Made by a program: the position numbers and the translations under genes | From: DASZHJ01 sp035581425 | GTDB taxonomy: Bacteria; Pseudomonadota; Alphaproteobacteria; ATCC43930; CGMCC-115725 | Direction: 5' to 3' | Assembly: GCA_035581425.1 (NCBI GenBank) | Contig: DATJVP010000069.1 | Location: 1-64,000, forward strand | DNA: 64,000 nucleotides | Notes under the pieces: model-generated | Database searches by the model: none | Seen by the model: the letters and a program-made list of their open reading frames with translations, nothing else | What the model was told of the DNA's origin: nothing | Shown: positions 44,068 through 52,225 of the stretch, piece by piece | Position numbering within the stretch: the first letter of the stretch is position 1 | Layout: the number at the start of each line of letters is the position of its first letter

Positions 44068-44511
44068 CTATACCTGTCCCGTTATCCCCGGCGGGAAGCG
44101 CTCGCGGATGCGGCGCCAGAGGTCGTCGCGAAGCGCGCGATAGGCCGCGAGGATCTCCGCGCGGTTTCCCTCAACGGCGCCGGGCTCATGCGTCGGCCAG
44201 AATTCCACCTCGCAAGCCATGCTACGCGTGAGCTCGACCGCCCGATGCTGCGCTTGCGGTGTTAGCGAGACCACGAGATCGAAGGAGCCGTCCTCGAGCT
44301 CCTCGAAGCTCTTGGGACGGTGGCTCGCGAGGTCGATCCCCATCTCCTCCATCACAGCGACGACGAAGGGATCGATCGGGAGACCGCGAATGCCCACACT
44401 GTCCACGAAGATACGCCGCGAGTGGAGCCGCCGCAGCAGCGCCGCCGCCATGGGCGAGCGGATCGAGTTGTAGTTGCAGGCGAAGAGCACGCTGCCGGGA
44501 AGCCGCGTCAT
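44068..44511 (-). CDS. Low-molecular-weight phosphotyrosine-phosphatase/ArsC-like protein
   Basis: 147 aa. The P-loop is ACNYNSIRSP with Cys12 and Arg18 (CX5R). The general acid is usually Asp in a DP motif; here WPTHEPGAVEG has Glu in that position. The protein is a conserved member of the murA to infA cluster in alphaproteobacteria, whose substrate is not established. It starts 4 nt after the UPF0262 stop. Confidence 0.85.
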   Translation of the reverse strand: MTRLPGSVLFACNYNSIRSPMAAALLRRLHSRRIFVDSVGIRGLPIDPFVVAVMEEMGIDLASHRPKSFEELEDGSFDLVVSLTPQAQHRAVELTRSMACEVEFWPTHEPGAVEGNRAEILAAYRALRDDLWRRIRERFPPGITGQV

Positions 44512-44515
44512 CGCC

Positions 44516-44992
44516 TCAGCCCCTGATGTGCAGGACGCAGATCAGCGTGAATAGACGCCGCGCGGTGTCGAGATCCATCTCGACCTTCTCCGCGAGGCGC
44601 TCGCGCAGAAGCTCCGAGCCCTCGTTGTGAAGGCCGCGCCGGCCCATGTCGATCGCTTCGATCCGCGAGGGCGTCGCGGTGCGGATCGCCTTGTAATAGC
44701 TCTCGCAGATCAGGAAGTAGTCGCGGATGATGCCGCGGAGGGGCTGCAGTGGGATCGCGAGCCGGTCGAGCGGCGACTCATCGGTCGCGCGGAGGTCGAG
44801 GATGAGCCGGCTCTCCTCGAGCCCGATCCGTAAATGGAACGGCCCCGTCCGCGGCGCGACCGGTGCGAAGGAGTTCTCCTCCAGCAGGTCGAAGATCGCG
44901 ACGGCGCGCTCGTGCTCGATATCGGCATTGCGGCGGACGACGCTCTTCTCGTCGAGGTCGATCTTGACGATGCGCTGGTCGCCCGCGGCCAT
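44516..44992 (-). CDS. UPF0262 family protein
   Basis: 158 aa from ATG at 44992 (MAAGDQRIVKIDLDE). Conserved blocks include ERAVAIFDLLEENSF, LDLRATDESPLDRLAIPLQP, GIIRDYFLICESYYKAIRTA and the MGRRGLHNEGSELL stretch. No enzymatic function is known for this alphaproteobacterial family. It is 4 nt downstream of hisD. Confidence 0.88.
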   Translation of the reverse strand: MAAGDQRIVKIDLDEKSVVRRNADIEHERAVAIFDLLEENSFAPVAPRTGPFHLRIGLEESRLILDLRATDESPLDRLAIPLQPLRGIIRDYFLICESYYKAIRTATPSRIEAIDMGRRGLHNEGSELLRERLAEKVEMDLDTARRLFTLICVLHIRG

Positions 44993-44996
44993 GGCC

Positions 44997-46298
44997 TCAG
45001 CCCGGCGGCAGGTTAAGCCGGATCGCGATCGAAAGTGCGTGTGCGTCGAGCCCTTCGGCGCGTGCGAGCTCGATTGCGGCGGGTCCGACCGCGCGTAGGC
45101 CCTCGGGCCCACAGGACAGAAGCGACGTGCGCTTCATGAAATCCTGCACGCCGAGTCCGGAGGAGAAGCGGGCGCTCCGGGCGGTTGGGAGCACGTGATT
45201 GGGCCCGCCGACATAGTCGCCGACGGCCTCGGGCGAGTGGCGGCCGAGGAAGATCGCGCCGGCATTGCGCACCCGGCCCGCGAGCGCCTCGGCGTCCTCG
45301 ACCGCGATCTCCAGATGCTCCGGCGCGATCCGGTCGACGAGGGGGATCGCTTCCTGCCAATTGCGCGTCACGATGAGCGCACCATGCCGCGCCCAGCTCT
45401 CGCCAGCGATCGAGCCGCGCGGCAGCGTCTTGAGATGCGCCTCGACGGCGCGCGCGACGGCCGCGGCGAAGGAAGGATCCGTCGTGATGAGGATGGCCTG
45501 CGCCGCCGTATCGTGCTCGGCTTGCGAGAGCAAGTCCGCCGCGATCCATGTGGGGTCGTTCTGCGCGTCGGCAAGCACGAGAATTTCAGAAGGGCCGGCG
45601 ATCATGTCGATGCCGACGGTGCCGAAGACGCGTCGCTTCGCCGCCGCCACATACGCATTGCCGGGGCCGACGATCTTGTCGACTGCCGGAATCGTCGCGG
45701 TGCCGTACGCGAGAGCCGCGACGGCTTGCGCACCGCCGATCCGATAGATCTCCGAGACGCCCGCGAGTTTCGCCGCCGCCAGCACCAGCGGGTTGAGCTT
45801 CCCCTCCGGCGCGGGCACCACCATGGCGACGCGATCGACACCAGCGACCTTCGCGGGGATCGCGTTCATCAGCACCGAGGAAGGGTAGGCTGCGAGACCG
45901 CCGGGAACGTAGATTCCGACCGCGCCGATCGGTCGCCAGCGCGCGCCCAAACGGATGCCCTGGGGATCGACGTAGTCGAAGTCCTCCGGCACGAGGCGGC
46001 GATGATAGGACTCGATGCGTTCGGCCGCGAGCCGGAGGGCCGCCAGCGTCTCGGCCGAGCATTGCCGCTCCGCCGCGGCGATCTCCTCGGCGGAAAGACG
46101 CATGGTCGCGGGCGAAAGATCGAGGCGGTCGAAGCGCTTCGTCGCCTCGATCACCGCCGCGTCGCCGCGCGTACGCACATCCGCGAGGATCGCGGCAACG
46201 GCGGCATCGACCTCCTCCGCGGCCTCGCGCTTCTCCGCGAGGAGCGCCGCAAATTCCCGAGCGAAGCCGGAATCGGAGGTTGCGAGCCTACGCGGCAT
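44997..46298 (-). CDS. hisD: Histidinol dehydrogenase
   Basis: 433 aa from ATG at 46298 (MPRRLATSDSGFAREF). Conserved features include GVYVPGG-type GIYVPGGLAAYPSSVLMNA, DMIAGPSEILV, ADLLSQAEHDTAAQA (Zn-site Gln/His), RIAPEHLEI and GPNHVLPT. It performs the final two NAD-dependent oxidations of histidine synthesis. Its start overlaps the hisG end by 11 nt. Other his genes are not nearby except hisG. Confidence 0.95.
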   Translation of the reverse strand: MPRRLATSDSGFAREFAALLAEKREAAEEVDAAVAAILADVRTRGDAAVIEATKRFDRLDLSPATMRLSAEEIAAAERQCSAETLAALRLAAERIESYHRRLVPEDFDYVDPQGIRLGARWRPIGAVGIYVPGGLAAYPSSVLMNAIPAKVAGVDRVAMVVPAPEGKLNPLVLAAAKLAGVSEIYRIGGAQAVAALAYGTATIPAVDKIVGPGNAYVAAAKRRVFGTVGIDMIAGPSEILVLADAQNDPTWIAADLLSQAEHDTAAQAILITTDPSFAAAVARAVEAHLKTLPRGSIAGESWARHGALIVTRNWQEAIPLVDRIAPEHLEIAVEDAEALAGRVRNAGAIFLGRHSPEAVGDYVGGPNHVLPTARSARFSSGLGVQDFMKRTSLLSCGPEGLRAVGPAAIELARAEGLDAHALSIAIRLNLPPG

Positions 46299-46953
46299 GC
46301 GCGGCCTCGCGGAAGCGGTCGATCCAGCCATGGATCTCCCGCGGCCGGGTCTTGAGCGCGGCGCGGTTCACGATGAGGCGCGAAGTCACGTCGGCGATGT
46401 GCTCGATCTCGACGAGCCCGTTCGCGCGCAACGTCTCGCCGGTCTGCACGAGATCGACGATGCGCCGGCACAGTCCCAAGACCGGCGCCAGCTCCATCGC
46501 ACCGTTGAGCTTGATGCATTCGGCCTGGACGCCGCGCGCTGCGAAATGCCGGCGCGTGATTTCCGGATATTTGGTCGCGACGCGGATGCGGCTCCAGCGC
46601 TGGGGATCGTCCTGCCCGACGAGCTCCTTCGGCGCCGCAACCGCGAGACGACAACGGCCGATGCGAAGATCCAGCGGGGCGTAGATCTCGGGATACTCGA
46701 ACTCCATCAGCACGTCATTGCCGGCGACGCCCAGATGCGCTGCGCCGAAGGCGACGAAGGTCGCGACATCGAAATTGCGCACGAGCACCACGTCGAGCCC
46801 GGGGTGGCTTGTCGAGAATCGCAGCTTGCGCGAATTCTCGTTCGCGAACTGGGGCTCGATCTCGATCCCGGCACGCCGCATCAGCGGCACGACCTCACCG
46901 AGGATGCGCCCCTTGGGGAGCGCCAATACCAGCGTCTCGTTGCCGCGCGTCAC
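46288..46953 (-). CDS. hisG: ATP phosphoribosyltransferase, short form
   Basis: 221 aa from GTG at 46953 (VTRGNETLVLALPKGR); an in-frame GTG two codons earlier is possible. LALPKGRI, DVVLVRNFDVATFVAFGAAHLGVAG and VATKYPEITRRHF match HisG. The regulatory C-terminal third is absent, so it is the short form that needs HisZ for allosteric control; no hisZ is in the window. It catalyses the first step of histidine synthesis. Confidence 0.93.
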   Translation of the reverse strand: MTRGNETLVLALPKGRILGEVVPLMRRAGIEIEPQFANENSRKLRFSTSHPGLDVVLVRNFDVATFVAFGAAHLGVAGNDVLMEFEYPEIYAPLDLRIGRCRLAVAAPKELVGQDDPQRWSRIRVATKYPEITRRHFAARGVQAECIKLNGAMELAPVLGLCRRIVDLVQTGETLRANGLVEIEHIADVTSRLIVNRAALKTRPREIHGWIDRFREAAHAA

Positions 46954-46988
46954 GCCCACGATCTCCGAGAAAGACGACGTCGCGGGCG

Positions 46989-47444
46989 TCAGCGGCCCGC
47001 CTCGTCCAGGGGATGCCGAGGCTGCCACCGCGTGGGCCAGGGCTCGCCGAGGTCGTCTAGATGGCACAGTATCACGCCGGTTTCCAGCCGGATCGCCGCG
47101 CCTCCCGCGAAGTCGAGCTGAAGCGCGTCCCCGACCTGCCGGATCGCGAGCAATGCGAGGATACGGTCAGGCTCCGCGAGGCTGAAGCCGCGCCGCTTGA
47201 TGGCCGTCACTCCGCTGACGCTGAACCCGGTAAGCCGGCGCTCGAGGTTGTCGCGGGGGCGATCGGGCGGGGCCTCCCAGCGGAAGCGGTTCGCGACCAG
47301 CGCGAAGCGCTGTTCCTCCGGAAGATAGGCCATCTCCGAGACCGGGATCAGCGCATCCTGTAGCACCGCAGAGAGGACGGCGAGGTCCTCCTCATCGCGC
47401 GCGACGAGCTTCAAGGTCTCGGGCGCGCGAGCTTCCTCAGCCAT
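46989..47444 (-). CDS. DUF2948 family protein
   Basis: 151 aa from ATG at 47444 (MAEEARAPETLKLVARDEED). Conserved blocks are LAVLSAVLQDALIPVSEM, RFALVANRFRWE and a C-terminal CHLDDLGEPWPTRWQPRH. The family is alphaproteobacterial and uncharacterised. It overlaps murA by 8 nt and precedes hisG by 35 nt, the usual context. Confidence 0.88.
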   Translation of the reverse strand: MAEEARAPETLKLVARDEEDLAVLSAVLQDALIPVSEMAYLPEEQRFALVANRFRWEAPPDRPRDNLERRLTGFSVSGVTAIKRRGFSLAEPDRILALLAIRQVGDALQLDFAGGAAIRLETGVILCHLDDLGEPWPTRWQPRHPLDEAGR

Positions 47445-48723
47445 CGCTGATCCGCTCGATTGCGGCGCCACAGGCCGCGAGCTTCTCCTCGAGGCGCTCA
47501 TAGCCGCGGTCGAGGTGATAGACGCGGTTCACCAGCGTCTCGCCGCCGGCCGCGAGGCCCGCGAGCACCAGCGAAACCGAGGCGCGGAGGTCGGTCGCCA
47601 TCACAGGCGCGCCGGCGAGCCGCGAGACGCCGCGCACCATGGCAGAGGCGCCGTGCACGTTGATGTTGGCGCCCATGCGACAGAGTTCCGGCACGTGCAT
47701 GAAGCGATTCTCGAAGATCGTCTCCGTGATCATCGCGGCGCCCTCGGCCGTCGTCATCAGCGCCATGATCTGCGCCTGGAGATCGGTTGGGAAGCCCGGG
47801 AAGGGCTCGGTCATGACGTCGACGCCGGAGAGCCGGCCGTTGAGGCGCTTCACCAGCAGCCCGCCCGCAGTCGGCGTGACCGCGACGCCAGCACCCTCGA
47901 GGACGCGGATCACGGAAGAGAGGCTCTCGCCATCGGCGCCCACGAGCTCGACGGCGCCGCCGGTGATGGCGGTCGCGACCATGTAGGTGCCGGTCTCGAT
48001 GCGGTCGGGAATGACGCGATGCTCGGCGGCATGCAGCCGCTCGACCCCGCGGATGCGGATGCGATCGGTGCCGGCGCCCTCGATCTCGGCCCCCATGGCG
48101 GTGAGGCAGCGCGCGAGATCAACGATCTCGGGCTCGCGCGCGGCATTGACGAGCTGGGTCTCACCCTCGGCGAGGCTTGCGGCCATGAGCAGGTTCTCGG
48201 TGGCACCGACGGAGATGGTGGGAAAGACGATCTCGGCGCCCTTGAGTCCCTGGGGAGCGACAGCCTCGATATAGCCCTGATGCAGCGTCACCTTGGCGCC
48301 GAGATGCTCCAAGCCCTTTATGTGAAGGTCGACGGGACGCGTCCCGATCGCACAGCCGCCGGGGAGCGAGACCCGCGCCTCGCCCGCACGCGCGACGAGC
48401 GGCCCCAGCACCAGCACCGAGGCGCGCATCTTGCGCACGAGGTCGTAGGCCGCGGTGGTGGAGGCGATCCGCTTCGCGCGCAGCTCCACGGTATGGCCGT
48501 GCTCCTCAGCGGTCTCGGCGCCGTTGAGTGTGACGGAGACGCCGTGCTGGACCAGCAGATGCGCCATGGTGTCGATGTCCACGAGGCGCGGCAGGTTCGT
48601 GAGCGTCAGGGTCTCATCGGTCAGCAGCGCCGCCGCCATCAAGGGGAGCGCTGCGTTCTTGGCACCGCCGATCCTGATCTTGCCTTCGAGCGGCTTGCCG
48701 CCGCGGATGCGAATCTTGTCCAT
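47437..48723 (-). CDS. murA: UDP-N-acetylglucosamine 1-carboxyvinyltransferase
   Basis: 428 aa from ATG at 48723 (MDKIRIRGGKPLEG); an open frame upstream adds ten non-conserved residues. Lys22 (GGAKNAALPLM), catalytic Cys124 (SLPGGCAIGTRPVDLH) and the C-terminal LVNRVYHLDRGYERLEEKL define MurA, first committed enzyme of peptidoglycan synthesis and fosfomycin target. Cys at 124 predicts fosfomycin-sensitive chemistry. Confidence 0.96.
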   Translation of the reverse strand: MDKIRIRGGKPLEGKIRIGGAKNAALPLMAAALLTDETLTLTNLPRLVDIDTMAHLLVQHGVSVTLNGAETAEEHGHTVELRAKRIASTTAAYDLVRKMRASVLVLGPLVARAGEARVSLPGGCAIGTRPVDLHIKGLEHLGAKVTLHQGYIEAVAPQGLKGAEIVFPTISVGATENLLMAASLAEGETQLVNAAREPEIVDLARCLTAMGAEIEGAGTDRIRIRGVERLHAAEHRVIPDRIETGTYMVATAITGGAVELVGADGESLSSVIRVLEGAGVAVTPTAGGLLVKRLNGRLSGVDVMTEPFPGFPTDLQAQIMALMTTAEGAAMITETIFENRFMHVPELCRMGANINVHGASAMVRGVSRLAGAPVMATDLRASVSLVLAGLAAGGETLVNRVYHLDRGYERLEEKLAACGAAIERISDG

Positions 48724-48804
48724 GTGCTCGGGGAACCTCTCGTTTCGAAGCAATACCGACTTGCCGACGGTCCCCTACCTAAACCGGGATTATGGCGGAA
48801 TTCG

Positions 48805-49359
48805 CTACAGTCTTGGAAGCGTCACGCCGCGCTGGCGCATGTATTTGCCCTTGCGGTCGGCGTAGGAGGTCTCGCAGGGCTGCTCGCCCTTGAAGAAGAG
48901 GAACTGGCAGATGCCCTCGCCGGCATAGATGCGCGCGGGGAGCGGCGTGGTGTTGGAGATCTCGATCGTCACGTGCCCCTCCCATTCGGGCTCGAGGGGC
49001 GTCACGTTCACGATGATGCCGCAGCGGGCGTAGGTCGATTTCCCGAGGCAGACCACGAGCACGTCGCGCGGCACCCGGAAATACTCGATGGTGGAGGCGA
49101 GCGCGAAACTGTTGGGAGGGACGATGCAGATGTCGGTCTCGCGGTCGACGAAGCTCTGCGGCGAGAAGGCCTTGGGATCGACCACGGCGCTGTCGACGTT
49201 GGTGAATATCTTGAACTCCCGCCCGACTCGCGCGTCGTAGCCGTAGGAAGAGAGGCCGTAAGAGATGACGCCCTCGCGCGCCTGGCGCTCGACGAAGGGC
49301 TCGATCATCGCCTTCGTGGTCGCCATCTCGCGAATCCAACGATCGGACAAGATCGGCAT
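48805..49359 (-). CDS. dcd: dCTP deaminase
   Basis: 184 aa. MPILSDRWIREMA, SYGLSSYGYDARVG, LGKSTYARCGI and VNVTPLEPEWEGHVTIEISN with the catalytic Glu are the Dcd hallmarks, followed by GEGICQFLFF. It makes dUTP from dCTP for dTMP synthesis. It is separated from murA by 81 nt, so it probably has its own transcript. Confidence 0.95.
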   Translation of the reverse strand: MPILSDRWIREMATTKAMIEPFVERQAREGVISYGLSSYGYDARVGREFKIFTNVDSAVVDPKAFSPQSFVDRETDICIVPPNSFALASTIEYFRVPRDVLVVCLGKSTYARCGIIVNVTPLEPEWEGHVTIEISNTTPLPARIYAGEGICQFLFFKGEQPCETSYADRKGKYMRQRGVTLPRL

Positions 49360-49442
49360 GCCTGCGACTCCCTGGCGGTCGGACGGGGTCGAGGGGTTTT
49401 AAAGGAACGCCAAGGCACCCTCAAGCGTCGACGTGCTCGGGC

Positions 49443-49622
49443 TTAGCCTCCGTCGCTCTCCGGAACGCTTCGGGGCGAGCCGCTCTCGGCCGCACGCTCC
49501 CGCGCCTGGGCCTTCCGCTTGCGAAGGTTCTCGCGCAGTGCCGCGGCAAGCCGCGCCTTCCGAGCGTCGGCGGCATGGCTGCCGGCGCTGCCTAGTTTCG
49601 GGAGCGTCTTCTTGTTGCTCAT
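49443..49622 (-). CDS. Small basic hypothetical protein
   Basis: 59 aa from ATG at 49622 (MSNKKTLPKLG) to TAA at 49443. The centre is a strongly basic, probably helical stretch (RLAAALRENLRKRKAQARER); the tail is Ser/Glu-rich. Similar short RxNLxxRKxQAR proteins are common in alphaproteobacteria (from memory). The same strand and close spacing to dcd (83 nt) support it. No function is known. Confidence 0.65.
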   Translation of the reverse strand: MSNKKTLPKLGSAGSHAADARKARLAAALRENLRKRKAQARERAAESGSPRSVPESDGG

Positions 49623-49705
49623 CGAGGGGCAAAGTGGCGACTTCGAGGGAGAGGGTCAAGGCGAGGCTTTCTTCGGGGGAGGCCCCCGCGTAAGGTTCTT
49701 CGCGC

Positions 49706-50500
49706 ATGATCGAGCTCTCCATCGCCGACATCCTGCCGCAGTTTCCGGAGTTCCGCGTCGGCCTGGGCCTGCTCAGGGGCTTGGCGCCCGGCGAGAGCCC
49801 GGCGCCGGGCATCCGCGCGCTCCTCCACTACGTCGAGCGCGATGTGCAGGCCTCGCTTGCGGAGCGCGACCTGGAGAAAGTGCCGGAGATCGGACGCTGG
49901 CGCGCGGCCTTTCGCGCGGTCGAGCGCGACGTCCAGGCGGCGCTCGCGGAGCTCGAGAAGCTGCCGGAGGAGGATCCCCGGCGCGCGCCCTATCGCGCCT
50001 TGAACGGCAAGAAAATCGTCTACCGCAGCTCCTGCGACGCAATGCTACGGCGCCTCAAGGCAGGCGAGATGCTCCCGCGGACCTTGCCGCTCCTCGACCT
50101 CTGCAACGCGATCTCCGTCCGCTTTCGCGTCGCCGTCTCGGCCGAGGATCGCGCCGCGCTCGAGCCGCCCCTCACCTTCCGCTATGCGCGCGAGGGCGAG
50201 CGCTTCCTCGATGCGAGCCAGGAGCCGCCGGTCGAGGACCTGGCTCCGCCGCGCGAGGTCGTCTATGCCGATGCCGCGAAGCTCCTCAGCCGACGCTGGA
50301 ATTGGCGGCAGGACGCGCGGAGCCGCATCCGAGCGGAGACAGGCGAGGCCGTCATCGCGATCGAGACCCTCGAGCCCGATGGCGAGGCGCGGCTGCAAGG
50401 TGCCATCGGCCTCTTCCGCCACCACGCCGAGGGCAGCCTCGGTGCCAAGACCCAATGGGCAATCGCGAGCAAGGCCCTGCCGTCGGTCAGCCTGGGCTAG
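49706..50500 (+). CDS. B3/4-domain (PheRS beta-like) protein with internal duplication
   Basis: 264 aa. The B3/4 domain spans about 100-235: KIVYRSSCDAMLRRLKAGEMLPRTLPLLDL, CNAISVRFRVAVS, then EVVYADAAKLLSRRWNWRQD. Free-standing proteins of this type are thought to edit or bind misacylated tRNA, which fits a tRNA-Thr gene 50 nt downstream (weak). Residues 43-71 and 72-98 are tandem copies (VERDVQASLAERDLEK and VERDVQAALAELEK), an unusual extra unit before the domain. Confidence 0.8.
   Translation: MIELSIADILPQFPEFRVGLGLLRGLAPGESPAPGIRALLHYVERDVQASLAERDLEKVPEIGRWRAAFRAVERDVQAALAELEKLPEEDPRRAPYRALNGKKIVYRSSCDAMLRRLKAGEMLPRTLPLLDLCNAISVRFRVAVSAEDRAALEPPLTFRYAREGERFLDASQEPPVEDLAPPREVVYADAAKLLSRRWNWRQDARSRIRAETGEAVIAIETLEPDGEARLQGAIGLFRHHAEGSLGAKTQWAIASKALPSVSLG
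49832..49999 (+). repeat. Imperfect in-frame tandem duplication
   Basis: Unit 1 (49832-49918, 29 codons) and unit 2 (49919-49999, 27 codons) both start gtcgagcgcga and end in (ttt/tat)cgcgc(g/c). At protein level about 20 of 27 positions are identical, with a two-codon difference after LAE. Confidence 0.75.
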
Positions 50501-50550
50501 CTCCCTTGCCAAGCGCCGCCGGGGCGGTGTATTGCCTCGATCCCGCCGGC

Positions 50551-50625
50551 GCTGCCGTAGCTCAGTGGTAGAGCACGTCCTTGGTAAGGACGGGGTCCGC
50601 AGTTCAATCCTGCGCGGCAGCACCA
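50551..50625 (+). tRNA. tRNA-Thr (GGT)
   Basis: 75 nt with encoded CCA. Acceptor GCTGCCG/CGGCAGC, D arm GCTC/GAGC, anticodon stem CGTCC/GGACG with loop TTGGTAA (anticodon GGT, reads ACC/ACT), and T loop AGTTCAATCCT. It lies 50 nt after the B3/4 gene. Confidence 0.95.
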
Positions 50626-50664
50626 GTTTCCCCAGCGCCACCGATCGAGAGGAGAGACCGCGCC

Positions 50665-50973
50665 ATGGCCCAATTCCTCGTCCTCGCCTATGACGCAACC
50701 GATGCCGAGGCGCCGGCGCGGCGGAAAGCGGCGCGGCCCGCGCATTTCGAGGGCATCAAGCCGATGGTGGCGAAGGGCGAGATCGTGGTGGGGGCAGCAC
50801 TTCTCAACGACCAAGGGGGCATGGTGGGCTCAGTCGTGGTGACGGAATTCCCGAGCCAGGCCGAGCTCGATGCCTGGCTCACGCGTGAGCCCTACGTCAA
50901 GGAGCGCGTCTGGACGAAGATCGAGGTGCGGCCCGTCCGCATCGCCGTCCGCGAGGGGAAGATCAACCCCTGA
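50665..50973 (+). CDS. YciI-like protein
   Basis: 102 aa from ATG at 50665 (MAQFLVLAYDATDAEAPARR), preceded by GAGAGGAGAG. The dimeric alpha-beta barrel pattern is clear: RPAHFEGIKPMVAKGEIVVGAALLND, then MVGSVVVTEFPSQAELDAWLTREPYVKERVW, with the conserved His and Asp pair. YciI proteins have no settled function. It may be read through from the tRNA-Thr promoter. Confidence 0.88.
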   Translation: MAQFLVLAYDATDAEAPARRKAARPAHFEGIKPMVAKGEIVVGAALLNDQGGMVGSVVVTEFPSQAELDAWLTREPYVKERVWTKIEVRPVRIAVREGKINP

Positions 50974-50987
50974 TTTGCCGAACCCCC

Positions 50988-51021
50988 GAAAAAAATGGGC
51001 CGCATGGGGGGCATGCGGCCC
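50988..51021 (-). terminator. Rho-independent terminator of the cell-wall amidase gene
   Basis: A 9-bp perfect stem, gggccgcat (50997-51005) and atgcggccc (51013-51021), is followed on the minus strand by a run of seven T (50989-50995). Orientation fits transcription leftwards from the amidase gene at 51175-51990. It is the clearest terminator in the window; a plus-strand role for yciI is weaker because the T-run is on the other side. Confidence 0.8.
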
Positions 51022-51133
51022 AAGTTTCAGGGAGGAAAAGCCCGAAGGACTTACGGGACGCCAGCGGGGGAGCCGGCAATGTCCCGCATGCTTGTTCTAC
51101 CGAATATGGATGAATGAATCGTTAAGGAACCTG

Positions 51134-51179
51134 CTCCGCCTTAAGGCGGAGGCAACCCTGAGCCTCGCGCGGGCTCAGG
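51134..51179. promoter_or_regulatory. Two further hairpins at the amidase 3' end
   Basis: ctccgccttaaggcggag (51134-51151) is a perfect 18-bp palindrome. cctgagcc / ggctcagg (51158-51165 and 51172-51179) forms a second stem overlapping the amidase stop codon. Together with the terminator they make three stem-loops in about 190 nt. Confidence 0.5.
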
Positions 51180-51990
51180 CGGAATGGACTTGATCGAAGT
51201 AGTCGTTGACCGAGCGCACCACGCCGAGCGCAAGCTTCTTCTGGTAGTTGGTGGCGCGAAGCTGCTTCTCCTCCTCGGTGTTGGAGAGGCAGCCAAGCTC
51301 GACCAGCACCGAGGGAATGTCCGGCGCCTTCAGCACGACGAAGCCGGCAGAGCGGTGGCTGTTGTTGAGGAGACGGACTTCGCGGCCGAGCTCCGCGACG
51401 AGCTTGCGCGCGAGCACGATCGAGAGATTGTTCGTCTGCCGCCGCGCGAGGTCGAGGAGGATATTGCTGACCTCCGGCGGGTGGCGCGAGAGATCGATGC
51501 CCGCGATGAGATCGGCCTTGTTCTCGCGCTGCGCGAGCGCCGCCGCCTCCGCGTCGGAGGCGCGCTCGGAGAGCGTGAAGACGGAGGCGCCGCGCACGGC
51601 CGAATCGGGAATCGCATCCGCGTGGATCGAGACGAAGAGATCGCCGTTCGCTGTGCGTGCCCGCGCCACGCGATCCTCGAGCGCCACGAATTCGTCCTGG
51701 CTGCGGGTCAGCAGAACCTTGTAGCGCTTCGTCGCCTCGAGCTGGCGCGCGACCTCGGTCGCGGTCGCGTAGGAGATCTGCTTCTCGAAGATACCGCTCA
51801 CGCCGATCGCGCCGGGATCGACGCCGCCGTGACCGGGATCGAGCACGACGACGCGGCGCCCCGCAGGCTTCGCCGGCGCCGTGCGCGCGAAAGCGGCGGG
51901 CGCCCAGATCGTCGTTGCCGAGGCGGCAGCGATCCGTCCCACCCACCGCAGGACGCTTCGCCGGTTCACCATGTCGCGCGTGTTAACCAT
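51175..51990 (-). CDS. N-acetylmuramoyl-L-alanine amidase (AmiC-like, Tat-exported)
   Basis: 271 aa. The N-terminus NRRSVLRWVGRIAAASATT is a Tat signal, as in AmiA/AmiC. The Amidase_3 domain carries the Zn ligands His54 (LDPGHGG), Glu69 (GIFEKQISY) and His123 (SIHAD), with catalytic Glu231 (SVLVELGCLSN). It cleaves the amide between MurNAc and the peptide stem at division. There is no AMIN targeting domain, so localisation may rely on partners. Confidence 0.93.
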   Translation of the reverse strand: MVNTRDMVNRRSVLRWVGRIAAASATTIWAPAAFARTAPAKPAGRRVVVLDPGHGGVDPGAIGVSGIFEKQISYATATEVARQLEATKRYKVLLTRSQDEFVALEDRVARARTANGDLFVSIHADAIPDSAVRGASVFTLSERASDAEAAALAQRENKADLIAGIDLSRHPPEVSNILLDLARRQTNNLSIVLARKLVAELGREVRLLNNSHRSAGFVVLKAPDIPSVLVELGCLSNTEEEKQLRATNYQKKLALGVVRSVNDYFDQVHSA

Positions 51991-52225
51991 AAGGCCTCGA
52001 AAATACTAGCACCTTTCGGGCGTGCGGCTGCGTGCCTTACCGCGAGTCGTCCAAGAATTAGGTTAGGAAGATGCCATATCTATTTGGCGAATCAACATAA
52101 AATTTTCGTAACGCCGATGTCGCAGCTTCCGCCGCCGGACCCGATGCTTGATGCCGCTAGGGCATGCCGTTAAGAACGGCGGCCGGCGTGCGCCAAACTT
52201 CGTCTCATTTTCGCGAGTCCGCTCG
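51991..52225. other. Divergent promoter region
   Basis: 235 nt between the amidase and the EamA gene. It is AT-richer around 52068-52100 (gccatatctatttggcgaat, then cataaaattttcg), the most likely site of the promoters. No operator was recognised. An in-frame extension of the EamA gene back to 52148 has no supporting homology. Confidence 0.35.

Noticed and set aside
47515..49446. 643-codon plus-strand open frame opposite murA and dcd
   Set aside because: High-GC antisense shadow: no start context, Arg/His/Gly/Asp-rich composition without any fold pattern, and the minus strand carries clearly conserved genes.
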